A DNA stretch of 64,000 nucleotides, from the NCBI RefSeq assembly GCF_049999945.1, contig NZ_JBLYUB010000016.1:121522-185521 (forward strand), read 5' to 3'. Made by a program: the position numbers and the translations under genes. Numbering within the stretch: position 1 is the stretch's first letter; each line of letters begins with the position of its first letter. This document shows, one piece after another, positions 1 through 7,862 of the stretch. The notes beneath the pieces were generated by a model. That model did not search any database and was not told the origin of the DNA. It saw only the letters and a list, made by a program, of their open reading frames with translations. The DNA comes from Planosporangium spinosum. Lineage in GTDB: Bacteria; Actinomycetota; Actinomycetes; Mycobacteriales; Micromonosporaceae.

Positions 1-837
1 GGGGTCCGGCACCGGGACCGCCGACAGCAGCGCCAGCGTGTACGGGTGGAACGGGCTGGCGTACAGCGCGTCCCGGTCGGCCACCTCGACCATCTTGCCC
101 AGGTACATCACCGCGACCCGGTCGGAGATGTGCCGCACCACCGACAGGTCGTGCGCGATGAACATGTACGTCAGGTTCAGTTCGCGCTGCAGGTCGTCGA
201 GCAGGTTGACCACCTGGGCCTGGATGGACACGTCCAGGGCGGACACCGGCTCGTCGGCGACGATCATCTTGGGCTTGAGCGCGAGCGCCCGGGCGATGCC
301 GATGCGCTGGCGCTGGCCGCCGGAGAACTCGTGCGGGTACCGGTTGTAGTGCTCCGGGTTGAGCCCGACCAGTTCCAGTAGCTCCTGCACCGCGCGCTTG
401 ATCCCCTGCGGCGTCGGAATGTTCTGCACCCGCAGCGGCGCGCCGACGATCGTGCCGACGGTGTGCCGCGGGTTCAGCGACGAGTACGGATCCTGGAAGA
501 TCATCTGGATGTCACGGCGCAGCTTGCGCATCGCCCCCGTGGACAGGTGAGTGATGTCGCGCCCTTCGAAGGTGATCGAACCGCCGGTCGGCTCCAGCAG
601 GCGGGTCACCAGCCGCCCGGTGGTCGACTTGCCGCAGCCGGACTCGCCCACCACGCCGAGCGTCTCACCGGTACGGACGGAGAAGTCGATCCCGTCGACC
701 GCCCGCACGGCGCCGACCTTGCGCTGGACGAAGGCTCCCCGGGTGATCGGGAAGTGCTTCTCCAGCCCGCGGACCTCGAGCAGGGTTTCGGTCGCCGGGC
801 GGGTCGCGGTGCGCTCGGTCTGGGTACTGCTAGCCAC
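1..837 (-). CDS. dppF: Oligopeptide/dipeptide ABC transporter ATP-binding protein F (partial)
   Basis: This is the second ATPase of a peptide importer; it hydrolyses ATP on the cytoplasmic face to drive uptake. The gene is cut by the left window edge, leaving 279 codons. Walker A (GESGCGKST) lies near residue 61, the ABC signature (SGGQRQR) near residue 171, and Walker B (DEPVSALDV) near residue 200; the run of features is that of DppF/OppF. I start at a GTG at 837 because AAAGGAG stands a few bases upstream. It lies 29 bases downstream of dppD in the same orientation and is the last gene of the importer operon seen here. The substrate (dipeptide, oligopeptide or nickel) cannot be read from the sequence. 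Confidence 0.9.
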   Translation of the reverse strand, partial: MASSTQTERTATRPATETLLEVRGLEKHFPITRGAFVQRKVGAVRAVDGIDFSVRTGETLGVVGESGCGKSTTGRLVTRLLEPTGGSITFEGRDITHLSTGAMRKLRRDIQMIFQDPYSSLNPRHTVGTIVGAPLRVQNIPTPQGIKRAVQELLELVGLNPEHYNRYPHEFSGGQRQRIGIARALALKPKMIVADEPVSALDVSIQAQVVNLLDDLQRELNLTYMFIAHDLSVVRHISDRVAVMYLGKMVEVADRDALYASPFHPYTLALLSAVPVPDP

Positions 838-866
838 AGGGTGCTCCTTTTGCGAACGATCCGCGG

Positions 867-1943
867 TCACAGCGCCGGGGCGACGTCTTCAGCGAAGATC
901 CGCTGGCGGTCCGCCGGCGGGATGTGGCAGGCGACGCCGTGGTCGCTGCCCTCCGTCAGCGTCGGGACCTCGGAGCGGCAGGGGATGCCGTTGTGTCCCG
1001 CGTACGGGCAGCGGGGGTGGAACGCGCAGCCGCTGGGCAGGTTGATCAGGCTCGGCGGCGTGCCCTTGACCGGGATGAGCCGGTCGCGCACCTCGCGGTC
1101 GACGCGGGGCATCGAGCCGAGCAGGCCCCAGGCGTACGGGTGCTCCGGACGGCGGAAGATCGTCTCGGCGGTGCCGTACTCGACCGACTTGCCGCCGTAC
1201 ATCACCAGGATGTCGTCGGCCAGCTCGGCGACCACGCCCAGGTCGTGCGTGATCATGATGACCGCCGAGTGGAACTCCTCCTGCAGGTCCCGGATGAGGT
1301 CGAGGATCTGCGCCTGCACCGTCACGTCGAGCGCCGTGGTCGGCTCGTCGGCGATGAGCAGCTCGGGGTTGTTCACCAGGGCCATCGCGATCATCGCACG
1401 CTGGCGCATACCGCCCGAGAACTGGTGCGGGTAGTCGTCCACCCGCTTCGCCGGCTGCGGGATGCCGACCCGGTCGAGCATGTCGATCGCGCGCTGGCGG
1501 GCGGCCTTCTTGGAGACGTTGTGGTGCACCCGGTACGCCTCGACGATCTGGGCGCCGACGGTGAAGTACGGGTGCATCGCGGTCAGCGGGTCCTGGAAGA
1601 TCATCGCCATCCGCTTGCCGCGGAGCGAGCGCACCCGCTCCGGCGTGGCGGAGATGAGTTCCTCACCGTCGAGCCAGACCTCGCCGGACACCTTCGTCTT
1701 TCCCATCCGGTGCAGGCCGAGGATGCCCAGGCTGGTCACGCTCTTGCCGGAGCCGGACTCGCCCACGATGCCGAGGGTCTTGCCGCGCTCCAGGCTGAAC
1801 GACAGGCCGTCCACCGCCTTGACCAGACCGTCGTCGGTCGGGAAGTGGATACGCAGGTTACGGACGTCGAGGAAGGGCTGTGCCCCGGACGGCTGGGAGC
1901 CGCCGGCCGCCGGCTGTCCACCAACAAGCAGATCGGTCGCCAT
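867..1943 (-). CDS. dppD: Oligopeptide/dipeptide ABC transporter ATP-binding protein D
   Basis: First ATPase of the peptide importer, about 358 residues. Walker A (GESGSGKSVT), signature (SGGMRQRAM) and Walker B (DEPTTALDV) are all present, and the C-terminal oligopeptide-ATPase extension has the usual cysteine motif (GCAFHPRCPYAG). I choose the ATG at 1943, which has GAAAGGGG about 6 bases upstream; an in-frame ATG at 1958 overlaps the dppB stop as ATGA and would add five residues (MKGVD). Tight spacing shows translation coupled to dppB. DppD and DppF normally form a heterodimer on the two permeases. Confidence 0.92.
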   Translation of the reverse strand: MATDLLVGGQPAAGGSQPSGAQPFLDVRNLRIHFPTDDGLVKAVDGLSFSLERGKTLGIVGESGSGKSVTSLGILGLHRMGKTKVSGEVWLDGEELISATPERVRSLRGKRMAMIFQDPLTAMHPYFTVGAQIVEAYRVHHNVSKKAARQRAIDMLDRVGIPQPAKRVDDYPHQFSGGMRQRAMIAMALVNNPELLIADEPTTALDVTVQAQILDLIRDLQEEFHSAVIMITHDLGVVAELADDILVMYGGKSVEYGTAETIFRRPEHPYAWGLLGSMPRVDREVRDRLIPVKGTPPSLINLPSGCAFHPRCPYAGHNGIPCRSEVPTLTEGSDHGVACHIPPADRQRIFAEDVAPAL

Positions 1944-1954
1944 GTCCACCCCTT

Positions 1955-2956
1955 TCATGAAAGCCGGACGCGCGGGTCGATCATGGCGTACACGATGTCG
2001 ACGATGAAGTTCGCGAGCACGATGAAGAGCGCGCCGAAGAGCGTCACGCCCAGCACGACCGGCAGGTCCTTGGTGTTGACGGCGTCGATCGACAGGCGGC
2101 CGATGCCGGGGAGGCTGAACACGGACTCGGTGAGGATCGCGCCGCCGAGCACCGCGCCGAGGTCGAGGCCGAAGATGGTGACGATGGGCGTCAGGACCGA
2201 GCGCATCGCGTGCTTGCCGATGACCGTGCGCTCACGCAGGCCCTTCGCCCGGGCGGTGCGGATGTAGTCCTCACCGACCGTCTCGAGCATCTGGGCACGG
2301 GTCAGTCGGGCGTAGGTGGCCGCGTACAGCAGCGCGAGGGTGACCCAGCCGAGGAAGAGCTTGTTGGCCCAGCCGAAGGGGTCGTCGGCCAGGTTGACGT
2401 ACTCCCCGCCCTTGAGCCAGTGCAGGTTGTGCACGAAGACCAACTGGGCGAGCAGGCCGGTGAAGTAGATGGGCAGCGACACACCGGCCAGCGCGACGAC
2501 CATCATGACGCGGTCGAGGATCGATCCGCGCCGCAGCGCGGAGATGACGCCGGCGAGTACGCCACCGAGGAGCCAGATGACCGCGGCACCGACGGCAAGC
2601 GAGGCCGTCACCGGCAGGCGGTCGAGCAGCAGCGGCCAGACCGGGCGGTCGTTACGGAAGGAGTAGCCGAAGCAGGGCGCCGCGCAGTGCGTCTTGTCCG
2701 GACCGTTGTCGTAGTCCCGGCCGGCCACGAGGCCCTTCATGAACTCCCCATACTGCACGTAGACCGGCTTGTCGAGGCCGAGCTTGCGTGCGGTGGCCGC
2801 CACGTCCGCCGGCGTCGCCGACTTGCCGACGTACAGCTCGGCCGGATTGGAGCCGGCGAGCTTGGGGACCATGAAGAACACCCCGAACGTGACCATCGAA
2901 ATGATGATCAGCAGTACGACCGAGGTCACCACCCGGCGAAGGATGTAATTGATCAT
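1955..2956 (-). CDS. dppB: Peptide ABC transporter permease B
   Basis: Inner-membrane permease of the peptide importer, 333 residues. The N-terminal helix, the long extracytoplasmic loop and the later helices match the DppB/OppB layout. The cytoplasmic coupling (EAA) loop is visible as TARAKGLRERTVIGKHAM, where the ATPases dock. It follows the binding-protein gene after a 108-base gap with a strong hairpin, and its stop overlaps the possible upstream start of dppD. The C-terminal sequence VYAMIDPRVRLS is typical of the family. Confidence 0.92.
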   Translation of the reverse strand: MINYILRRVVTSVVLLIIISMVTFGVFFMVPKLAGSNPAELYVGKSATPADVAATARKLGLDKPVYVQYGEFMKGLVAGRDYDNGPDKTHCAAPCFGYSFRNDRPVWPLLLDRLPVTASLAVGAAVIWLLGGVLAGVISALRRGSILDRVMMVVALAGVSLPIYFTGLLAQLVFVHNLHWLKGGEYVNLADDPFGWANKLFLGWVTLALLYAATYARLTRAQMLETVGEDYIRTARAKGLRERTVIGKHAMRSVLTPIVTIFGLDLGAVLGGAILTESVFSLPGIGRLSIDAVNTKDLPVVLGVTLFGALFIVLANFIVDIVYAMIDPRVRLS

Positions 2957-2967
2957 GTTCTAGGCCT

Positions 2968-3014
2968 CGCGCCGGCCGGCGCCACGGGGGTTGCCCGCGG
3001 CGCCGGCCGGCGCG
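2968..3014 (-). terminator. Intercistronic hairpin between binding protein and dppB
   Basis: A perfect 16-bp inverted repeat (2968-2983 with 2999-3014) with a 15-base loop and no T-run lies between the binding-protein stop and the dppB start. Such hairpins commonly attenuate transcription or protect the 3' end of the upstream message, giving much more binding protein than permease. The role is inferred from position. Confidence 0.7.
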
Positions 3015-3064
3015 GTGGCCGTCACCTGCCTTCTACTACTCGCGCGAGAGGGGTAGGGACCGGC

Positions 3065-4828
3065 TCACTTGCCGTCGCTGAGACCCAGCTGACCGAAGCT
3101 CCACTCGCCCCAGTACTGGTCCTGGAAGACGTTGGTCAGCCGCGGGTTGCGGTAGTTGATCGCCTTCTCGTACACGAACGGCACCAGGGTCGCCGAGTCC
3201 ATCACCTTGGCGTTGATCTGGCCCCAGATCTCCTGCGCCTTCTTGGCGTCCGGCTCGGCCTTGGCCTTGTCGATCAGGCTGTTGATCTCCGGGTCGTTCA
3301 GCTCCGGGTAGTTGTTGTTACCGCTCGGCAGGATCATCCGGCCGTCGACGAGCACGTCGAGGTAGCCGTAACCGGTCGGGAAGTCGGCCAGCCAGCCGGC
3401 GACCATGATCCCGTAGCCCTTGGCGTGCACGTTGGCGGGCGAGCCGATGGTCGACCGGAAGTACAGCGACGCGTCACCCTGGTCGATCGTGGCCTTGATG
3501 CCGACCGCCGCCAGCGACTGCTGGAGCGCCTCGGCCATCTTGGGCTCCTTGCCCTTGTTCCGGACCGCGATCTTGGTCTCGAAACCGTCCGGCTTGCCGC
3601 AGAGCTTCAGCTCCTCCTTGGCCTTCTCGACCTGGGGCTTGCCGCTCTTGGTGTTGTACGGGTCGAGGTTCGGGTCGTGCCCACCGATGTTCGGCGGCAG
3701 CATGTTGACGCCGATGTCACCGCCGTTCTCCGAACCACCGCGGGCGGTCTGGATCGCGGTCTTGTCCGTGGCGTACTGCACGGCCTTGCGGCAGTGGATG
3801 TTGTCGAACGGCGCGACCTGGGTGCTGAGCGCCGCGTAACGGATCGCACCGTTGTTCGGGGCGTCGGCGTTCTTCTTCAGGTTCGCGTCGAGCAGGATCT
3901 TGGCCTGGGCCGCCTGCTGCACACCGGTCTGCCCGAAGTCGAGGTCGAGCGTGCCGTCAAGCAGCTGCTTGTCGAGCTCGTCCGCGTTCATCTGGAGCGT
4001 CATCTCGATCCGGTCCGGCAGCGCCTTGCGGGTCTTGTCGGTGGCCGGGTCCCAGTGCGGGTTGCGCACCATCGTGAGCTTCTTGCCCGGGTCGAAGGTC
4101 TCGACCATGTACGGGCCGGTCGAGATCGGGTGGTCGGTGTACTTCTCACCGGTGTCCTTGGCCTTCGGCACCGCGCCGGCCGCCATGACCAGCAGGTACG
4201 GGAAGTCCGAGAAGGGCTGCGCCAGCTTGAAGGTGATGGTGGAGTCGTCCGGCGTCTGGACCGACTTCAGGCCCAGCTTCTCCGGGTCGGTGTCCTTGTA
4301 CGGGCCGGGGTAGTTCTGCCCCTGGTCGAGCATCTCCTTCAGGTACGTCGGACCGCCGGAGAGCACGTCCTGCGCCCAGGTGCGCTCGATGCCGTACTTG
4401 ACGTCCTTGGAGGTGACCGGCGTGCCGTCCTCGAACTTCAGGCCCTTCTTGAGCTTGAAGGTGTAGGTCAGCTTGTCGGCGCTGATCTCCGGCAGGGCCT
4501 CGGCCATGTCGGGCTCCAGGAGCAGCCCGTCCTTACCCGGCTTGGAGGCCGGGGTGATCAGCGTGCGGTTGTAGAACGACCGCATGAAGTTCTGGCCGGA
4601 CGCGTAGTAGATCCGGGTCGGGTCGAGCGAGTCGACGTCCGAGGTGTACCCGAACCGCAGCGTGCCGCCCTTCTTGTCGGACGGGTTCACCACACCGGTG
4701 ACACCGGCGTTGTATCCGGCGCTGCTCTTGGTGTCCTTGTCACTGGAAGAACCGCCGCCACCACAGGCGGTCAGTCCGAGAGCGACGGCGACCGTACCGG
4801 CCACCACCGCCCCTCTCTTGATCCTCAC
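3065..4828 (-). CDS. dppA: Peptide ABC transporter substrate-binding lipoprotein (SBP family 5)
   Basis: Extracellular solute receptor of the importer, about 587 residues. It starts at GTG 4828 with AAGGAGG nine bases upstream; a longer reading frame upstream is not needed. The N-terminus is a lipoprotein signal (VRIKRG, hydrophobic stretch, lipobox LTAC, then a Gly/Ser linker), so the protein is probably lipidated and held on the outer face of the membrane. The body has the family-5 features: an early region around SLDPTRIYYASGQNF, a central DLDFGQTG segment, and a C-terminal tail with LVPFVYEKAINYRNPR. It sits between the two permease genes, which is unusual because the receptor gene is more often first. 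Confidence 0.93.
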   Translation of the reverse strand: MRIKRGAVVAGTVAVALGLTACGGGGSSSDKDTKSSAGYNAGVTGVVNPSDKKGGTLRFGYTSDVDSLDPTRIYYASGQNFMRSFYNRTLITPASKPGKDGLLLEPDMAEALPEISADKLTYTFKLKKGLKFEDGTPVTSKDVKYGIERTWAQDVLSGGPTYLKEMLDQGQNYPGPYKDTDPEKLGLKSVQTPDDSTITFKLAQPFSDFPYLLVMAAGAVPKAKDTGEKYTDHPISTGPYMVETFDPGKKLTMVRNPHWDPATDKTRKALPDRIEMTLQMNADELDKQLLDGTLDLDFGQTGVQQAAQAKILLDANLKKNADAPNNGAIRYAALSTQVAPFDNIHCRKAVQYATDKTAIQTARGGSENGGDIGVNMLPPNIGGHDPNLDPYNTKSGKPQVEKAKEELKLCGKPDGFETKIAVRNKGKEPKMAEALQQSLAAVGIKATIDQGDASLYFRSTIGSPANVHAKGYGIMVAGWLADFPTGYGYLDVLVDGRMILPSGNNNYPELNDPEINSLIDKAKAEPDAKKAQEIWGQINAKVMDSATLVPFVYEKAINYRNPRLTNVFQDQYWGEWSFGQLGLSDGK

Positions 4829-4951
4829 TGGATATTCCCTCCTTGTTTGCCACGGCCCTCCGGGGAGTTGGGCCATCGTGGCGGTAATGCGAGTGGGGTG
4901 GTGGGTGACCACCCGGGTCGAGTGGTCACCGGCCGGTTGGTCAGTGGTTTG

Positions 4952-5062
4952 CCGGTGGCGCCGAGCGCTCAGCGGTTCGCCCGTGGGGCCCGGCGTTCAG
5001 CGGTTCGCCCGTGGGGCCCGGTGCTCGGCGGTTCGACGTAGGGCCCGGCGCTCAGCGGTTCG
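4952..5062. repeat. 28-bp tandem repeat copying the dppC 3' end
   Basis: Four units of 27-28 bp (4952-4979, 4980-5007, 5008-5035, 5036-5062) share the core CAGCGGTTCG. The last unit contains the dppC stop codon (5052-5054), so the other three look like tandem copies of the gene's 3' end placed downstream of it. They fill most of the gap between dppC and the binding-protein gene. Confidence 0.85.
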
Positions 5063-6041
5063 ACTTGGGGTCGAGCGCATCGCGCAGGCCGTCGCCGAAG
5101 AGGTTGAAGGCCAGCACGGTAATGAAGATCGCCATGCCGGGAACGAGCATGTACATCGGGTCGTGCTCGTAGTAGTTGACCGCGTCCGACAGCAGCCGGC
5201 CCCACGACGGGGTGGGCGACGGCACACCGACGCCGAGGAACGACAGGGCCGCCTCGAAGAGGATGTTCGTCGGGATGATCAACGTCGAGTAGACCAGGAT
5301 CGGCGCCGCCAGGTTGGGCAGCAGTTCCCGGAAGATGATGCGGAAGTTGCTGGCGCCGATGCTCCGCGCCGCCTCGACGAACTCCCGCTCGCGCAGCGAG
5401 AGCGCCTGACCGCGCACGATGCGACCAATATAGGGCCAACTAAATCCGCCGATGATTAGTACGATGACGGTGACGCGGTACCAGTACGTCGGGGGGAGGA
5501 CGGAGATCAGCGCGATCGCGAAGAGAATCAGCGGGAACGCCAGGATCAGGTCCATGAAGCGGCTGAACAGCGAGTCGACCCAGCCGCCGAAGAAGCCGGC
5601 GGTGATGCCGACCACGATACCGATGAACACCGCCAGCACCGTGGCGAGCAGCGCGATGAGCAGGGAGGTCTGTGCGCCGTAGATGATCTGGCTGAACAGG
5701 TCGCGACCGGTCACCGGCTGCACGCCGAGCAGGTAGTCCGCGCTGATCCCGCCCCAGGTCCCGATCGGCGGGATACCGCCGAGGTTCGCGTCGATCTTGT
5801 CCTGGTGGTACTCGTTCACCGGGTGGCCGAAGAACTTGTTGAGCACCGGCGCCAGGAGGGCGACCAGGATCAGGAAGACGATGACCACGCCGCCGCCGAG
5901 GGCGACCCTGTCGCGCTTGAGCCGCGTCCAGGCGATCCGGCCGAGCGAACGGCCCTCGATCGCCTGGCCGTTCGCGGCCGGCGTCTCCTCCTGCGCTGGC
6001 GGCGTCACATCGGTGCTCGATGTCACCGGTCCGACTGTCAT
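5052..6041 (-). CDS. dppC: Peptide ABC transporter permease C
   Basis: Second permease of the importer, about 329 residues. The N-terminal cytoplasmic segment and first helix (RLKRDRVALGGG then a hydrophobic stretch) match OppC_N, and the EAA loop reads EFVEAARSIGASNFRII. The chosen ATG at 6041 has GGAGGAGG upstream, at a rather long 13-base spacing. This is the first gene of the operon, so the importer promoter should lie in 6042-6421. The codons at its very end are duplicated downstream (see the 28-bp repeat). Confidence 0.92.
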   Translation of the reverse strand: MTVGPVTSSTDVTPPAQEETPAANGQAIEGRSLGRIAWTRLKRDRVALGGGVVIVFLILVALLAPVLNKFFGHPVNEYHQDKIDANLGGIPPIGTWGGISADYLLGVQPVTGRDLFSQIIYGAQTSLLIALLATVLAVFIGIVVGITAGFFGGWVDSLFSRFMDLILAFPLILFAIALISVLPPTYWYRVTVIVLIIGGFSWPYIGRIVRGQALSLREREFVEAARSIGASNFRIIFRELLPNLAAPILVYSTLIIPTNILFEAALSFLGVGVPSPTPSWGRLLSDAVNYYEHDPMYMLVPGMAIFITVLAFNLFGDGLRDALDPKSNR

Positions 6042-6421
6042 GAACGCCGTGCCCCTCCTCCGACCGCCGCACGGAGCCACAGCAGCGACCGTCGGGGCAT
6101 CACTGCCACGTCGGCGTAACCGGGGCCCGTTGCAGGCGGCAACCGATCTGGTCGCCCTTGCATGGACTCCTGCGGCTCCCAACCATAGGACACGCGTACC
6201 GTGACCTCGCAGGGAGTACAGCCGAAGACAGACTCGGTCAGTCGTCTTCGATGGGGGAACCCTGTCGCCCAGACTCCCTGGCGTCAAGTGCAGGATGCCC
6301 GGCCGTAACCAAGTTCAGGCCACACCGTGATGGTGGCGTGACCGCGAATCATCCGTTCGGCGGCCGGCCGCCACCCATGGGATGACAGCCGGTACAGCAA
6401 CGGCTGTCCCGGATGCGCCGA
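6042..6421. other. Gene-free region upstream of the peptide importer
   Basis: No convincing coding sequence. It must hold the promoter of the minus-strand importer operon, but I could not identify a clear -10/-35 pair or operator by eye. Confidence 0.5.
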
Positions 6422-6470
6422 CGAACCGACGCCCGCCGGGCGCCCCGGTCGCGCGGTGGGCGTCGGTTCG
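6422..6470 (-). terminator. Terminator hairpin downstream of recR
   Basis: A perfect 13-bp inverted repeat (CGAACCGACGCCC at 6422-6434 with its complement at 6458-6470) begins 16 bases after the recR stop on the minus strand. There is no T-run, as is common in actinobacteria. Confidence 0.75.
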
Positions 6471-6485
6471 CACGTGGCCGGTCGG

Positions 6486-7079
6486 TCAGATCGCGCGCCG
6501 GCCCTCGAACGCCCGGCCCAGCGTGATCTCGTCGGCGTACTCCAGGTCGCCGCCGACCGGAAGGCCGCTCGCCAGCCGGGTGACGTTCAACCCCATCGGC
6601 TTGACCAGCAGCGCCAGGTAGGTCGCGGTCGCCTCGCCCTCGGTGTTCGGGTCGGTGGCGAGGATCAGCTCCTTCACGTCACCGGCGGACAGCCGGGTCA
6701 TCAGCTCGCGGACCTTGAGGTTGTCCGGTCCGACCCCCTCCAGCGGGTTGATCGCGCCGCCGAGCACGTGGTACCGGCCGCGGAACTCGCCGGTACGCTC
6801 GATCGCCACCACGTCCTTGGGCTCCTCGACCACGCACAGCACCTCGTTGGTGCGGCGCGGGTCGCGGCAGATCCGGCACTGCTCGGACTCGGCGACGTTG
6901 TAGCAGGTCGCGCAGAACTTCACCAGGTCCTTGACCCGGTGCAGCGCCGCGGCCAGCCGCTTGACGTCCACCGCGTCCGCGGCCAGGACGTGGAAGGCGA
7001 TGCGCTGGGCACTCTTCGGCCCGATACCGGGTAACCGGCCGAGTTCGTCGATCAGATCCTGGATTGCGCCTTCGTACAC
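6486..7079 (-). CDS. recR: Recombination mediator protein RecR
   Basis: RecR, 197 residues, the usual length. With RecF/RecO it loads RecA at gaps during recombinational repair. The helix-hairpin-helix (LPGIGPKSAQRIAFH) is at residues 15-29, the four-cysteine zinc finger (CATC...CRIC) near 56-71, and the Toprim region begins around VVEEPKDVVAIE. The start is GTG 7079, seven bases after the ybaB stop. It ends the dnaX-GNAT-ybaB-recR operon and is followed by a hairpin. Confidence 0.97.
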   Translation of the reverse strand: MYEGAIQDLIDELGRLPGIGPKSAQRIAFHVLAADAVDVKRLAAALHRVKDLVKFCATCYNVAESEQCRICRDPRRTNEVLCVVEEPKDVVAIERTGEFRGRYHVLGGAINPLEGVGPDNLKVRELMTRLSAGDVKELILATDPNTEGEATATYLALLVKPMGLNVTRLASGLPVGGDLEYADEITLGRAFEGRRAI

Positions 7080-7086
7080 GACCCGC

Positions 7087-7410
7087 CTACATTCCGGGGA
7101 GGCCGAGGCCGCCCGCGAGTGGACCCATCTTCTGCTCGGTGAGCGTGCGCGCCTGGTCCGCGGCGTTGTGCAGCGCGGCGAGCACCAGATCCTCGAGCGT
7201 CTCGACGTCGTCCGGGTCGACCGCCTTCGGGTCGATCTTCACACCGGTCACCTCGCCCGTGCCGGTCACCGTCACCGTGACCAGTCCACCACCGGCGGTA
7301 CCGGTAAGCTCAGTCTCCGCGAGCTGAGCCTGGGCCGCAGCCATCTGCTGCTGCATCTTCTGAGCCTGCTTCATCAGCTGCTGCAGGTTCGGCTGTCCAC
7401 CGGGGCGCAC
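7087..7410 (-). CDS. ybaB: YbaB/EbfC family nucleoid-associated protein
   Basis: Small DNA-binding protein of 107 residues. The N-terminal helix is rich in Gln/Met/Ala (LQQLMKQAQKMQQQM), followed by the conserved GGGLVTVTVTGTGEV strand region and the acidic helix DPDDVETLEDLVLAALHNA. GTG 7410 is the start, with AAGGAG six bases upstream. It is translationally close to recR, the classic arrangement; members bind DNA as dimers and are linked to recombination repair. Confidence 0.95.
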   Translation of the reverse strand: MRPGGQPNLQQLMKQAQKMQQQMAAAQAQLAETELTGTAGGGLVTVTVTGTGEVTGVKIDPKAVDPDDVETLEDLVLAALHNAADQARTLTEQKMGPLAGGLGLPGM

Positions 7411-7445
7411 GGGTTACTCCTTCACGTCGACTGCGATTCGCCAGC

Positions 7446-7862
7446 CTAGTCGGTCGTACCGCTGAGATTACGCGGCGTTCGCATTCCCATACCCTGGATC
7501 GGCTCCAGACCGAACCGCCGGTAGTACCGGACCAACGGCGGGTCGCAGAGCAGGTCGACGGAGTACAGGTGGCCCAGCCGGTCGAGCATGCGGCGCATGA
7601 GCTTGGCGCCGACACCACGGCCGCGGTACTCGGGTACGACCTCCAGCCACGGGATGAAGGCGGCCGCCACGCCGTCGGAGAGCGCGTTGACGAAGCCGAT
7701 GACCCTGTCCCCCACGATGGCGAATTCCACGGCGTAGCTGCCGCGCAGCGCATCCTGGAAGGTCGCCTGCGTGGGCGGGGACGGCCAGCCCTCGAAGAAG
7801 TCGGCGGCCCGGGGAACCGGTTCGTACCCGTATCCGCTGCGGTAAACGATCTTCTCTTTCAC
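7446..7862 (-). CDS. GNAT family N-acetyltransferase
   Basis: 138-residue acetyltransferase of the GNAT fold. The acetyl-CoA loop is visible as VPEYRGRGVGAKLMRRM near residues 75-91, preceded by the strand around AAFIPWLEVV and followed by YYRRFGLEP. The substrate is unknown. Its ATG overlaps the dnaX stop as ATGA, so it is translated with dnaX, and it sits between dnaX and ybaB; the insertion of a GNAT gene here departs from the basic dnaX-ybaB-recR order. Confidence 0.88.
   Translation of the reverse strand: MKEKIVYRSGYGYEPVPRAADFFEGWPSPPTQATFQDALRGSYAVEFAIVGDRVIGFVNALSDGVAAAFIPWLEVVPEYRGRGVGAKLMRRMLDRLGHLYSVDLLCDPPLVRYYRRFGLEPIQGMGMRTPRNLSGTTD

Noticed and set aside
2210..5041. A 943-codon open frame on the plus strand
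   Set aside because: It lies opposite the dpp genes, has the Arg/Val/Gly composition of an antisense frame in GC-rich DNA, and no family features; the minus-strand genes are certain.
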